64,000 nt of DNA from Alisma plantago-aquatica (GCA_963693085.1 OY856409.1:1338606915-1338670914); one strand, 5' to 3'. Positions 50,586 through 62,741 are shown, counted from the stretch's first letter. Notes: a model not told the origin generated them from the sequence alone. Made by a program: numbers and translations.

Positions 50586-52424
50586 ATGGGTGACTACCAA
50601 GGAGGGAGATACTCGATCACCCTTCCAATCTTTGATGGGAGCAACTTCCTCTATTGGAGAAGAAGACTTCAATTCTACATCCAAGGATCAAGTATTGAGA
50701 TGTGGCAAATGGTGAACAACCCATACATGCTACCAAAGATAAAGATTGAAGAATGGGATGAAGCTACTTTGAAGAAAGCAACCTTGAATGCTAGAGCCAT
50801 GCACATCCTCTATGCCTCCATGACCCCCACCAAGTTCAATCAGATTTTTTCATGTGAAACAGCCTATGAGGTACGGAGACAACTTTGCATCACTTATGAA
50901 GGGACAAATCAAGTGAAGGAAAGCAAAGTCTACATGCTCAAAGGGCTACTTGAGAACTTCAAGATGGGAAAGGAGGAGAGGATAGCCAACATGTACTCAA
51001 GGCTCAACACTATTTTGAATGGTCTTGCTGTTCTAGGACATCCTATGTCTAATGGAGAGATCAACTCAAAGATCCTTAGAACTCTCCCCAAGAGATTGGA
51101 ACCCAATGTGACTTCCATTGAAGAAGCAAGGTCTCTTAGGGATATTCCTATTGAAGAGCTTGTTGGAAATCTACAAGCACATGAAGCCACACTTGATAAG
51201 AGGGAGGAAGTAGAAAGACAAGAGGAGAAAGAACTCAAGAGAATGAAGAAGGCTGAAATCAAAGCTCAAATTAAGGCTATTGTTGGTCAAGCTTCTCCAT
51301 CCTCTCAATTTGAAGAAGATGCCATGTACTCCAAGGGTAGATTCTACAAAGGCAAGTCCTCCTCCATCCGGTGCTTCACATATGGAAAGAAGGGTCACTA
51401 CAAGGAAGATTGCCCACAAGGCAAAAAGACCCATCTTCATAAGAAGGAGAAATGGCACTCAAGCTCAAGTGGCTCCTCCAACTCAAGCTCAAGTGAAGAT
51501 TCAAGTGAAGGATCAAGCTCAAGCTGTAGTGATGAAGGAGAATGCCATTTTTCTCTTATAGCATCAACAAGTAAGGACTCAAGTGAGGTAAATTTAAACT
51601 CTTTAGATAAAGAATCTTTGATTTCTATCATTCATGATACTTGTGCCTCTCTTAAGTCTTCTAAAAGGAAAAGGAAAAGGTTTGCTAGAATTGATGATAA
51701 TTTTCATGTAGAACTAGATGATCTTGAACATGCTAAATCTTGTTTGCTTGATGATAAAAATGATTGTCTTAGTCAAGTAGATTCTCTTAAACTTGAAAAT
51801 GCTAGTTTGCTTGATAAGATTAGATTTCTAGAAGCTCAACCTCTCATGACTAGTTCCAATGAAGAGCATACTTTAGTTGTTGATTCTCTCATGCATGATA
51901 TTGATGTTCTTAAATCTGAAAACAAAGACAAAGATTTTGTTTTGCAAGAATTAGAAACAGAAAATTCCTCCTTGCTTGCTAAAATCAATATGCATGAAGC
52001 TTGTTCTAGTTCTACTAATAGAGAGAATGATGTTGCTGCTCTTCACATTAATAGAGATTCTTATTTTACTAAAGCTCTTTGCTTAGAAAGTGATCTTTTG
52101 AATGCTAGAGATAATATCAATCATTTGTCTTCTAAAATTACTTCTCTTATGCATGATAATGATAGTTTGATATCTTCTTTGCAAAGATTCTTAGTTGATA
52201 AGAAGAGACTTAATGATATCCTACACCATACTACTAAACAAATTGGTAGACATGGTTTAGGATATGATAGTAGTCAAGGGAACAACAAAGATAAAGGACC
52301 TCCAATCTTCCATGGAGAATCCTCTAGTTCCAAGACTATGGGCACATGCAACTATTGCAATGAAATTGGTCATTATTCTACTTATTGTCCTTTTAGGAAA
52401 GCACCCAAGAGCAATAGGACTTAG
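50586..52424 (+). CDS. Copia-type gag, unit 3: the one uninterrupted copy (612 aa)
   Basis: A single frame starting 50 bp after the primer site. Residues about 1-210 form the copia-type gag domain (PIFDGSNFLYWRRRLQF, EEWDEATLKKATLNARAMHI). A basic linker (about 205-235) leads to a zinc knuckle at 263-276, CFTYGKKGHYKEDC, where the second cysteine is tyrosine; units 1 and 2 keep it. Then come a Ser-rich tract (291-314), a predicted coiled coil (about 390-560) and an intact C-terminal knuckle, CNYCNEIGHYSTYC (588-601). The stop is TAG where the sister copies have TGG, shortening the end by about 15 residues. It would bind element RNA and form particles. No pol follows. Confidence 0.88.
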   Translation: MGDYQGGRYSITLPIFDGSNFLYWRRRLQFYIQGSSIEMWQMVNNPYMLPKIKIEEWDEATLKKATLNARAMHILYASMTPTKFNQIFSCETAYEVRRQLCITYEGTNQVKESKVYMLKGLLENFKMGKEERIANMYSRLNTILNGLAVLGHPMSNGEINSKILRTLPKRLEPNVTSIEEARSLRDIPIEELVGNLQAHEATLDKREEVERQEEKELKRMKKAEIKAQIKAIVGQASPSSQFEEDAMYSKGRFYKGKSSSIRCFTYGKKGHYKEDCPQGKKTHLHKKEKWHSSSSGSSNSSSSEDSSEGSSSSCSDEGECHFSLIASTSKDSSEVNLNSLDKESLISIIHDTCASLKSSKRKRKRFARIDDNFHVELDDLEHAKSCLLDDKNDCLSQVDSLKLENASLLDKIRFLEAQPLMTSSNEEHTLVVDSLMHDIDVLKSENKDKDFVLQELETENSSLLAKINMHEACSSSTNRENDVAALHINRDSYFTKALCLESDLLNARDNINHLSSKITSLMHDNDSLISSLQRFLVDKKRLNDILHHTTKQIGRHGLGYDSSQGNNKDKGPPIFHGESSSSKTMGTCNYCNEIGHYSTYCPFRKAPKSNRT

Positions 52425-54434
52425 GTTGCTAAATGAACCCCTCTGGACCCAAAAATATGATTGGGGACCATTTCATCTTTCTTCTTGTAGGTACTTACAA
52501 ATGGATTGACTTGAGCTATTGAATTGCAAATTGACTTGTCAATCCACATGAAAGAAGAAAGGTGAGATGTGTAGAGGATGACAATAAGTGGAATAAGGAA
52601 TGATAAGCACAAGGGTAATGTTTTTCTTTCTTATAACCAATCCTAACTTGTTTTGTCAAGATGGTGTGCACTATACATATGGTTTTTGAGTCAAAAGTGG
52701 TATCTTGTGTTTCTCTTCACACTCTTGCTCAAAAACTGTTTCTAATGCTTCTATAGTGCATTACTAACTTGCTTGGACATGTTTGGATATGGTTTGTATT
52801 TTAGCATGCCTTTAAATATGTTTTTATGAAATATATGTGTTTGTTGACAACAGCTCTGTCGGTCGAGTTTGTCCTATTTGAAACTCGACTGATAAGCACC
52901 AATGGGTGTTGCCAGCAGTTGTCATCAGTTGAGTTGTCAATGCACATAACTCGACCGATAACACTGTGCACAGAATATACATTTGGCTTATTGAATGAGA
53001 ATTTCCCTCTCAACTAGATTTTCTCAACCAATAGCCTTATTCTTTGGCACTTCTTTTGGTACCGTTATATATGCTTTTTGCAATGTTCTAAATTGCCTAT
53101 ATTGCTTACAACTCTATCTCTCTATTTGCTCTAAATTGGTATATTTATATCTTGCAATTACTTGCCTTGAGTTGGTTTGCAGGTTTTGATGATGATATCT
53201 TTGGATCTCTTGGTTGTGTCTAAAAATTGCTTCCATTGTACTCTAACTTTCTACATCTATATATGTGTATATCTTGTTTTGATACAATCTTGAGGTTCTT
53301 AGGGGTAATCATCTTATGGTAAGGATGCATATCTAGTGGGTTATATCCTTTCATGCTTCTAAAATTGCATATCTCTTTGTTTGGATATATCTCTACATCT
53401 ACTCATAGCTTGCTTTATCTTGTGTATCTTTTTTTTTGGAATAGTTTATCTTGTGTATCTTTTGATATCTCTTGCTATGATCTAGATCCTACTAATAGTC
53501 TTAACTTGTGATATCATCTACTAGTAGTTCATATACATGTAGTTCTAACCTTGTTTATAATTGGCATCTTTGCTAATCTATATGCTATGCTTGTATCTTG
53601 TCTCATACATGCTCAAGATTGTTCCTTGAATTGCATATCTACTATCTTGAGTTTCTTGCATAACATAGTGATGCAGGGTACATAGATCTACATTATATGT
53701 AGAAATTGGAGTATGTTTGGATTTTATGCAGATTTGCTCAAGTTTCATTTTTTGGTGCAAGACTAGTGTTTTTCATGCAGAAACAACCTTCTGAGCAAGA
53801 CTCATTGCTTTGCGAGGAGCTCTGATGGTTTTTTGGTCAAAATTCGTCATCTTGAGGATCAAAATTCGTCATCTTGAGGATCAAAATTATGATTTATTAT
53901 TTTTCTGCAGCACTTTATCTTGCATTTTGGGTTGTTCAAGTATATGCTTTAACTTTCTTTTCTTTCTATGCTTGGACAAACCCCTGTCTATGCTCTTCTA
54001 CTCTTCCTTATATATATTTGTGTTATCTCCTTTCTCTTTAACAAGTGATGTTTCTTATTTCTTCATAACCCCACTTTTTGAAATGACAAAGGGGGAGAAA
54101 GGTATGTCTTCTTTTCAAAGAGGAAGAAGGCATGTCTTACATGAAGAGGAGAAGTATGTCCATGTAAAGGGGAGAAGGTAAATGGGAGAGGACATATATG
54201 TGTAGAACATATATGAGTAGAAGACATAGTACTCTATAAGTGTTATGAAAGCTAACCATGCAGGAGAAATAGCATCAATTGAGGGGGAGTATGAAAACTC
54301 CATGCACATCAATTGAGGGGGAGCCTATGAACTCCATTCTATTGAAACCCCTAGGTTTCTCCGAAGGTATGATTTTACTTGAAAACTTTCAATACATTTA
54401 TGGAATGGTTTGTCATCTTCAAAAAGGGGGAGAA

Positions 54435-56021
54435 TATTGACTCAAGGTCAATTAGGTCAATACAGACTCACATCTAAATTGACTAAACCCATGTTTTGAT
54501 GATGACAAACCATTCCACATATTGGTGTCTAATTTCTCTACTTGAGTGATTTCAGATTAGGTATAGACACACTCCAAATTCCCTAACTTGTGCATATCAA
54601 ATTGGAGAAAAGACAAGTCAAAGTCAATACAAGTGCACATTTTTGTAATATGATGTAATATATTAGAATCATGTTGTAAATCACTTGTAATGATTGTATG
54701 ACTTGTAATTAAGCTTAGAAAAAACTAGGAGCACATAGATCGAATGTTTAAGCACTCAAACACCATTTTCCAAAATTCACATCAGGTTGTTCGTCGGTCG
54801 AGTTCTGTGAGTTGCAAACTCGACCGATCCTGATTGGATCTTGAAAATGACTTTTGATCAGTCGAGTTTACACTACACAAAACGCGACCGATGGAGTAAC
54901 TGACCAAATCGATTTTCATTGGTCGGTCGAGTTTCCCCAGGTCAAACTCGACCGATGGTCTGAATATCAACTTTGGCTTTTACTCTATCGGTTGAGTTAC
55001 CCTTATGGAAAAAGGACCAATTGCACTATATGGAAAAGTGCAGAAAAATGCTTCTAGCCATTATGGAGTTGCAACAAGTGAAAATATATCCATTGCAAGC
55101 CACAAAACGACTAGTTTTCATTCTCAAGTGTTCCCAAAGGCTAAGAGGAATCCCCAGCTATAAATAGGACCCCTTGGGCTTCATTGCAAAACTCTATGTG
55201 AGGTTCCTATTCTATAGTTGAGTGCTTCCTACAACCTCCTCTCTCTCTCTAAGCTTAATCACTTACTACATCCATTAGAGTGAGTAGGAAATCTGTAAGA
55301 GAGCTAGTCCTACATGTATATCTTGTGAGGCTCTCACTTCCACCACCTCCCTTTCTCTCATTTCAACCATGAAGATGAAGGTTCACTCTCTTGTCCAAGA
55401 GAGGCAAAGAAGAACAAGGGAAGGAGTCCCTTGGTGAAGATCAAGGCTGAAGACTTGGAGCTAGAGTGGGTAAGCCCTTGGTGAAGGTAGAAGACTTCTT
55501 GCTCAAGTGGGTAAGTCCTTGGTGGAAGCTTCTCCGAGTGAAGGTGAAGTCAAAGGTGGAAGATCCAAGAAGAGTGGGTAATTCCTACAAGGCTGAAGAC
55601 TTGTGTAAGAGTAGGTAAGTCTTTGGAAGAAGGCTGAAGACTCCTTACAAAGTGGGTAAGTCCTTGGTAAGGTTGAAGAATCTTTGTATTGGATAGGTAA
55701 GTCCTTTGTTTGGTCATTTATTGTAAGTCTTATGAATGAATATAGGAATGCAATGGTTAGGAAATCCTAGAGGTTGACCTCTCTAGGTAATTGGACTGAC
55801 ATACTTCTAGTTTGAAGTGTGGAACCACTCTAAATAGCCTGTCTACTTGTGTATGTTCAATCTCTCTCATCCTTGCTATGCATGTTTTAGTTGCACTCAA
55901 ATTACCTATTTTGCAACCTTATCTTATCATATATCTTGAAGGTCTAACGAATTTTGTTTAAGTGCTTTCAGTTCTATTCACCCCCCTCTAGAGCATCTAA
56001 TCACCCATCTAGGATCCAACA
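54435..56021 (+). repeat. LTR 4 of the tandem gag-only chain
   Basis: 1587 bp. It starts TATTGACTC (TG changed to TA) and ends GATCCAACA next to the GATAC target repeat. A TATA box is at 55158-55168. Confidence 0.92.
55158..55168 (+). promoter_or_regulatory. TATA box, LTR 4
   Basis: CTATAAATAGG; the following GTTGAGCATTCATTG segment of the other LTRs is partly deleted here. Confidence 0.6.
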
Positions 56022-57564
56022 GATACTCCTCAAACCTGTGGAGATTTTTGACCCATCTCGCTTAATAACAGCTGTTTTAAACTAGTTTCTAAGATCATTG
56101 TTGAGCGAATTAAGCCTTATCTTGATAGTTGGATTTCTCCTACCCAGTCGAGCTTCATCCCAGGCCGTCGTATATGTGATAATATTTTACTCGTCCAAGA
56201 AGTCATCCACTCAATGAAATGCAAAGCATCGAGGAAGTTAACTATGTGCATTAAGCTAGACCTTTCCAAAGCATTTGATAGGATGAACATGGATTTTATC
56301 CATGACACCAACAAACGGACTGGCATGCCTGATAATCTCTGCACTCTTATTATGCAAATCATCATCCAAGGTTCAACGACCATTCTTTGGGAAGGCAATC
56401 CGCTCCCACCGTTCCAGACAACCCAAGGAGTGCGTCAAGGCGACCCACTCAGCCGTTATATCTTTGTCATGTGCATGGAAAGGCTTAGCCAAGATATCAA
56501 TGCTGTTGTTGATGCAGGTGACTGGAAACCTCTTACTGTTTCTAGGGGAGGGACCAAACTGTCTCATGTGTTCTTCGCGGATGGCATCCTACTTATGGGT
56601 GAAGCATCAGTCAAACAAGCGAGAGTCATTTCGACACTTCTGGATAGTTTCTCCGAAGCTTCGGGCCAACTTATCTCTAATGAGAAGTCAAGGTGTTTTT
56701 TCTCAAAAAATACCCCTCGCTTGGACATCTGTGCTATTAGCAAGAAGCTTGGCTTCAGATGGACTGGGGATCTAGGTAATTACCTGGGATCCCTATCCTA
56801 CACCATATAGTGAATAAGGCTACCCATGGCCATCTTCTCGCATCAATCCAAAAGCGCCTCAATAGCTGGAACATGAAATATCTATCTTTAGCAGGCCGCA
56901 TAACTCTTGCTAAGTCTACGATTCAAGCTATTCCCACTTACACAATGCAGACAGTCAAGGTCTCACCCCAGTTATGTGATGATATTAACAGGCATGTCCG
57001 AAACTTTATATGGTCTGGTTGAGGAGATAAGAGGAAGCTTTCCCTGGTGGCCTGGAGGAAGGTGTCGACCCATAAGAACCTCGGAGGCCTAGGTATTAAA
57101 GATGCTCGTGACCAAAATCATGCCTTATGTTGAAGAACATTTGGTCCTTCATGAATGAACCTACAAAGCTTTGGGTTAAGGTGATGACTGATAAATATGT
57201 CCGTGGGAACTCCTTTTCCAATCGCCCTTCGTCGTTAGCATGGAGCTTCATACGGAAACATTTTGGCAACATCAAGCAGATCAGTACTAGAGTTATCAAT
57301 GATGGTCATAGCACCAATGTATGGAGTGACCGATGGTGTGGGAACAAATCTATTAGGGAATTATTCCCTGACTGGGCTATTCCACCCGATCTCTAGCATC
57401 TCACATTCAGCTCCATGGCCATTGGCAACGGAGACTGGGACTGGGACTTCATCCACACATACATTCCGTAGGATTGCTGGATAGGCATCACTCCTACCCC
57501 AACCCCAGTAGAGTCCGCAAGAGCAGATTCATGGGCATGGCCTCTGGAATCCATGGGCCAGTTC
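56022..57564 (+). pseudogene. L1-type LINE ORF2, 3' part: RT catalytic region and C-terminus
   Basis: After the repeated GATAC the LINE resumes as DTPQTCGDF, a TGA stop (56049-56051), then PISLNNSCFKLVSKIIVERI. RT motif A is IKLDLSKAFDRM, motif B GVRQGDPLSRYIF, and motif C reads FFADGILL where an active enzyme has FADD, so one catalytic aspartate is lost. A frameshift near 56790 moves the frame to HHIVNKATHGHLL. Stops follow at 57020 (TGA), 57394 (TAG) and 57469 (TAG). The C-terminal WSDRWCGNKSIRELFP region is typical of plant L1 ends. It is truncated at 57565 by the next LTR. Confidence 0.88.
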
Positions 57565-60500
57565 TGTGGGCTCTGATCTCCAAACCATGACATAAACACG
57601 ATTAAAACGTAGCGGAAGCGAATTGGTAATCAGCAGAAGACAAAAATCACGGGGAATTAAAACTTTTCGAGATAAGAACTTGGATCCATAAAAGCTTCTT
57701 TCATAACAACAGATAAACTGTTTACATCTCAGGATAATTACTTCTTGAGTAATTATATACATCAAGATTCAAAATCTCAAGATCACATAACACAAGACTC
57801 CAAGACCTGAGAGTACAGAGGACACATAGGACTAACTCTAACTACATCATATGGCAGGACAATCTCCACCTGAGATTACTGCTGCCCCTGATGCTGCTGC
57901 TGAGACTGATCACCTGTAGGCTGGTTCCTTCGTCTCCGACGTCCACCTAAAAAGTTGAAGCCTACGGGGTGAGACAATCATACATAATTGTCCCAGCGAG
58001 AGTTATAACTCTTCGCCAGAAGCTTTATTATAACATCAAAGAATATTTTAAACAGTAAAGCCTTCAAAGCATTCCGTAACAGTTGCAGGTATAACAAGAT
58101 CTCTATAATTTAGGAGATATGGAGAATATCAACATTATTGCAATGTAACATCAATCAACTAACTTGGAGTCATCTCTAACAAGTTATACTACATGGTTGA
58201 TTATGTTTTACAAACAACATTATGCCCTGTGGAGATGAGGCTTACCACTCATACTCCAACTGATCGCTGAGAAGTCACATCAGTATCATACATAGGTCAT
58301 TAAGAGAGCCGGATTCTAATGACCTTCACCTTCCTCTGTCAGTAAGAGGATCACTTGTAGGACATCTCGTGTCTCTACTACTATAGCTCACCAGGGTAAA
58401 CTGGTCCTTCGCTATTCTAGAGTCACAGTGGCGTTCTGTACTCTCTTCGTTATCAGGAGGTTTCATGTTTACCTACCACTGATACGAATATCTGTGCTTT
58501 CTTCGTCATCAGGAGGTTTCATGTTTACCTACCACTGATACAATATGGAAATATAGTGAAGGATGGATGGATTACACATCTACATCACTTTCCTACACTA
58601 GGATGTAAGGTTCTACACATCCATGTACCCCACATACTCAAAAGTATGTGCTCCAGGAGTTCCCTGAGGAAAACCTGTTTCACCATCACTTAATTTATGA
58701 CAATGATGGATCTATGATCAGGGCTCTACATTATACTTGATTAGTTAGGTACATTCAGTATTCTTTAACAACATACATTGTTCTTCAAACAATAACAGTA
58801 GCATAGCAGCTATAAAAGAAGAATACTAAATGTAACAGGCCTAACTCATATCAATCATCATTTCTCATTATCCTCATCACAAGTCATCTCTAAGGCATGA
58901 CTTTGATGGTATTCATGACTCTCACAGCCCATTATCAGTATAGGATACCACTGACAAGACATCAGATTACTTTACTTATTCATAAGGCTAACAACATGCC
59001 TTCAATGAATATAACATCATCATCCATACCTGGATATGATTACCTTTATATCAGAACCTGCATGGTTAATACAACTGATAAAGGTAATACAACAATAAGG
59101 AATGTACTTCCTACTCTTGTCATAAGAGTTAAATCTTTAATTCAAATCAAATAGAGTTTAATACTCAAAAGCATGCCATTACCCTTGAATTAGGGTTTAC
59201 TATTCACATTACATGTCATCACCCTTGAATTAGGGTTTACTATTCACATCAAGGTGAATTAAACTCATAACATCATCATGTATGAGTAACATCTTCATTG
59301 ATGCTCTTGGATTAGTTAAAGGTTCATCATTTATCATAATTAGGGTTTCTATGATCTCACACAGGTGGATCATACCCTAATTATGCTCATTTCTGTGTAT
59401 TGGGGATGCTTCAATTGAGTTTCCACTTAAAAAGGGTACTTTCTCTCTCTAGAAGTACTTTCTCTCTCTATAAGTACTTTATCTCTCATCATAAGGTTAG
59501 GTGATGTCAACATCACCCTAGATCAGGTCGGATTAAGTCATCATAGGCTAACATAGCCAAAAACATCACCATTATGTGATTTAGAGTTACTTTCTCTCTC
59601 TAGGGTACTTTCTCTCTCTAGAAGTACTCTCTCTTTCATCATACTAATGGTGGATGATAACATTAGACTAGATCAAGTTGGATAGAGTCATTATGACTAA
59701 AAACATCATTCTCATGTAATTAGAGTTTGAATTGAGCAAGGTATAACTTAATTGACCCTTCAGGGGTATTTTGGTAATTCCCCCCATTGATCATCATTAT
59801 GGTCAAAAACCTTAGTCAAATAACCCCTTACTATCCTAGATTATCATTAGGGTTTGATTTGGGCAACATTGGACCATTTATATTATGAATTGATTGAAAG
59901 AAGTCAACTTGGAATCACTTTGATTGATTTCAATCATTAATCATCAATTGAGTTGAGATCGGTTGAAAGTGTTGACCGTTTGCCCACTTTGACTTTCCAA
60001 GACAGCGAGCCCCCTTAGGCTTCAAGACCGCGAGCCATCATGCATTCAAGACCGTGAGCCATCATGCATTCAAGACCGCGAGCCATCATGCATCCAAGAC
60101 CGCGAAGACTCCAATTGAGGTTAAGACCGCGAGGGTCATGAAGACCGTTTAGCTAGTTTGACCTCAGGACCGCGAGGCCCTTCGCGGTCTTGAGACCGCG
60201 AGCCTCCTATCGGTCTTGAGACCGTGAGCCCCCTCACGGTCTTGAGACCACGAGCCCTCTCACGGTCTTGAGACCACGAGGCTCTCATGGTCTCAGCCGC
60301 TTGGTCCTTCAATCAAGACTCAGAGATGCAACCGATAATGTCAATCGAGGTTGAAGCCTTCAAAAGGTCCCATCTATGTTGACCACCTATGGATTGGGTT
60401 ATTTAAGGTTATTCTTAACCAATTGGTCATTCAATTGACCCTCAATTGTTGACCAATTATGATTGAAATCGATTCAATTAGGATCTATCAATGTTCACCC

Positions 60501-62741
60501 ATCAATACTCAACAATGTGCATCAACACAAGGTTGAACCCTTCAATTGAGCTCCAATTGGGCTCAAACTTGGCCCAAACGGTCTTGAGGTCATGTGGGTG
60601 GACCCCACATGGTCTTGAGACCTTTTTCCCAAGATTTCATCAAAATCTAAGGTGATTTGATAGAGATTGAACCATGATTGGGTCACTAACTCAGTATTTT
60701 AATCAATTGATAACTTATTTGCAATTGGGTCCTCAATTGGTCAAAATACTTAACCCTAGACCTTCAAACGGTCTTGGGTGATTGTACTCTCGGTCTTGAG
60801 ACCGTTTGGATGAGTTCCAAACGGTCTTGAGACCGTTTGCCCATCAAATTTTGGATTCTAGTGCAAATTCATCAAGGTCTGACCCATTGAGTTGATGATC
60901 ATGTCAATATTTTATTGCAATGTAATTTGGTGTAATTGTACCTTCAATTGGTCAACTAATCTTGACCCCAGACCTCCAAACGGTCATGGTTGATTGCCCT
61001 CGCGGTCTTGAGTCCGTTTGGGTGACCCCTAAATGGTCTTGAGACCGTTTAGGTCAATCAACCCTAAAAACCCTAATTAGGTCACCATAATTTCAGTACT
61101 TATTTTATCTAGGGTTAGCCCTAGTATTCAACCTTCAACTCTTAGCCCGTTTGAAATTAGACCATAAAACTTGGTGAGTTGTTAACTAACATTATTTTGA
61201 ACAGTAATCTCATACGGTCAACGCTTAGTCAACGACCTTACACGGTCTTGAGACCGTTTGCCCAAAAAGGCAATTTCAGACCGTTTGAAAATCAGAAATA
61301 AATTCAAATAAAGTTGTTACTTAAAAAGGTCATATCTCCCGATCCCCTTGGAGTTAGCCTCCACAATTTTGAGGGTAATTAGCCTACATAATTAGGAACA
61401 AATTTCGTATACGGTCCACGCTCGCTCAATGGGGCCAAACGGTCTTGGAGACCGTTTGCCCTGTCGCGGTCTCGAGACCGTTTGCTCACCTCGCGGTCTT
61501 GAGACCGAGAGAGAAAACTTTTGAGACCGTTTAAGGAAGTGAAAAGCGGTGGGTTTTTATTAGAAATCACGCCTTCATCTCCTAGCTCAATAACAGTACG
61601 AATATCCCATGGATTTTCTTGCAAAAATAGCAGGGAAAAGTAGGGAAATACTAAGAGCTATCATCATATCGCATATAAAGATGTACATAATGAAGCATGG
61701 GTTTAGAGTTATAAAACCCGCCTAAAGCTTGCTTCTTGAGCTCCAAGCTTTCAAGATCCAAGCTCTAATGGCGTCCTTGAGTTCTTACAGGTTGGCCAAG
61801 GTGAAAACTCCAAGGAAGGATGAAAAGAGACAGCTAGAAAGGTAGGGTTTCAAGAGTTAGCCATGAAGATGACCTTGAATTCGAGTTCTAACCATGGAAT
61901 TAGGCAAGAAGAGGGGTTTAAACCTACCTTGCACCCCTTGGTCGTCCTCCTTAGCTCCAAGGCAGTCCTTGGTCGTATTTGGTGAAATGAAACAGTAAGG
62001 GAACGAAGGGTGAGTTCCCTTGCAACTAAGGGAAGGAGAGCTTATATACATGGGGTAGGATTTTCAACATTAGTTCATAAGTTGTCCATAATTCCAAATA
62101 GGTCCCTCCTTCTTTACTTGATCGTCCCTTCCTCTTTATTATAAGGACAAAACTTCTCTTAAGGCTTTAGGAAAAGAAGGTAAAGGAGAGCAAGCTAATA
62201 ATGAGGTACATACATAAAGAAATATTGCACTTATACCCTGATTATTCAATCACAAGGCATATCTCATAACTTGATAATTCAATTGAGGTGACTCCCTCAT
62301 CATTTCTTCTATAAATGATGGCAAGAGTCTAAAAAGATACTTTAGATGACATATTTCACAATTTGTATCCCTTAATTTGGGTAAATTGCATTTTACCCCA
62401 AACTAGGGTTTCAAGCACCAGGATTGCTTCCACAGCTGCACCTTGGTGCCTTAGCTTGGGAAATCCCTCAAACTTTGCTAAAAAGATTTCTCATGATGTC
62501 TCAACATCAGAGGAACATCTCATCATGTGAAAATTGCAAGCTAACCCTTCTAACTGGGTAAATTGCACATAGGTCCCTGTATATCAAAACAATGCTACAA
62601 CTTTAAATAAAAAGGAGCAAATACTGAAATATATGTTTCTGAGAAACTTAGTTACATGCTCAGAGTTAATCACAAAGATTTAATTACATATTTAGGCAAA
62701 ACACCTAGGGTTAACTCATAACCCAGGTTAGGGATGTTACA
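57565..62741 (-). mobile_element. 3' LTR (5.2 kb) of a gypsy chromovirus
   Basis: On the minus strand the LTR starts TGTAACATCCCTAACC at 62741, directly after a purine tract. The far end is placed at 57565 (plus TGTGGGCTCTG), where LINE similarity stops. A minus-strand TATA box (TATATAA) lies at 62042-62048. The region 59999-61520 is packed with CGGTCTTGAGACCG-type repeats. No ORF of note. The far boundary is an inference, because the partner LTR and target repeat lie outside the window. Confidence 0.7.
59999..61520. repeat. Dispersed palindrome array CGGTCT-TG-AGACCG in the chromovirus LTR
   Basis: First come repeats of AAGACCGCGAGCCATCATGC (about 60020-60110). Then follow many copies of CGGTCTTGAGACCG, often extended to CAAACGGTCT and AGACCGTTTG, which pair. 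Clear copies lie at about 60188, 60213, 60236, 60264, 60791, 60819, 61003, 61035, 61242, 61438, 61474 and 61494. Confidence 0.92.

Larger units (their letters stand above)
38015..56021 (+). mobile_element. 18 kb tandem chain: LTR-gag-LTR-gag-LTR-gag-LTR
   Basis: Four LTRs alternate with three internal regions, all in the same orientation, with period about 5.45-5.5 kb. The whole block is flanked by one target duplication, GATAC (38010-38014 and 56022-56026), inside the LINE RT domain. The chain begins TGTTGACTC and ends GATCCAACA. Each internal region has an initiator tRNA-Met primer site, a gag frame, about 2 kb of non-coding sequence and a purine tract AAAAAGGGGGAGAA before the next LTR. 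No protease, integrase, RT or RNase H is seen in any unit. This fits a gag-only terminal-repeat element (TR-GAG type) enlarged by recombination. Confidence 0.92.

Noticed and set aside
54435..56021. Independent solo LTR
   Set aside because: It is joined to unit 3 by a purine tract and shares the outer GATAC repeat with LTR 1, so it is the last LTR of the chain.
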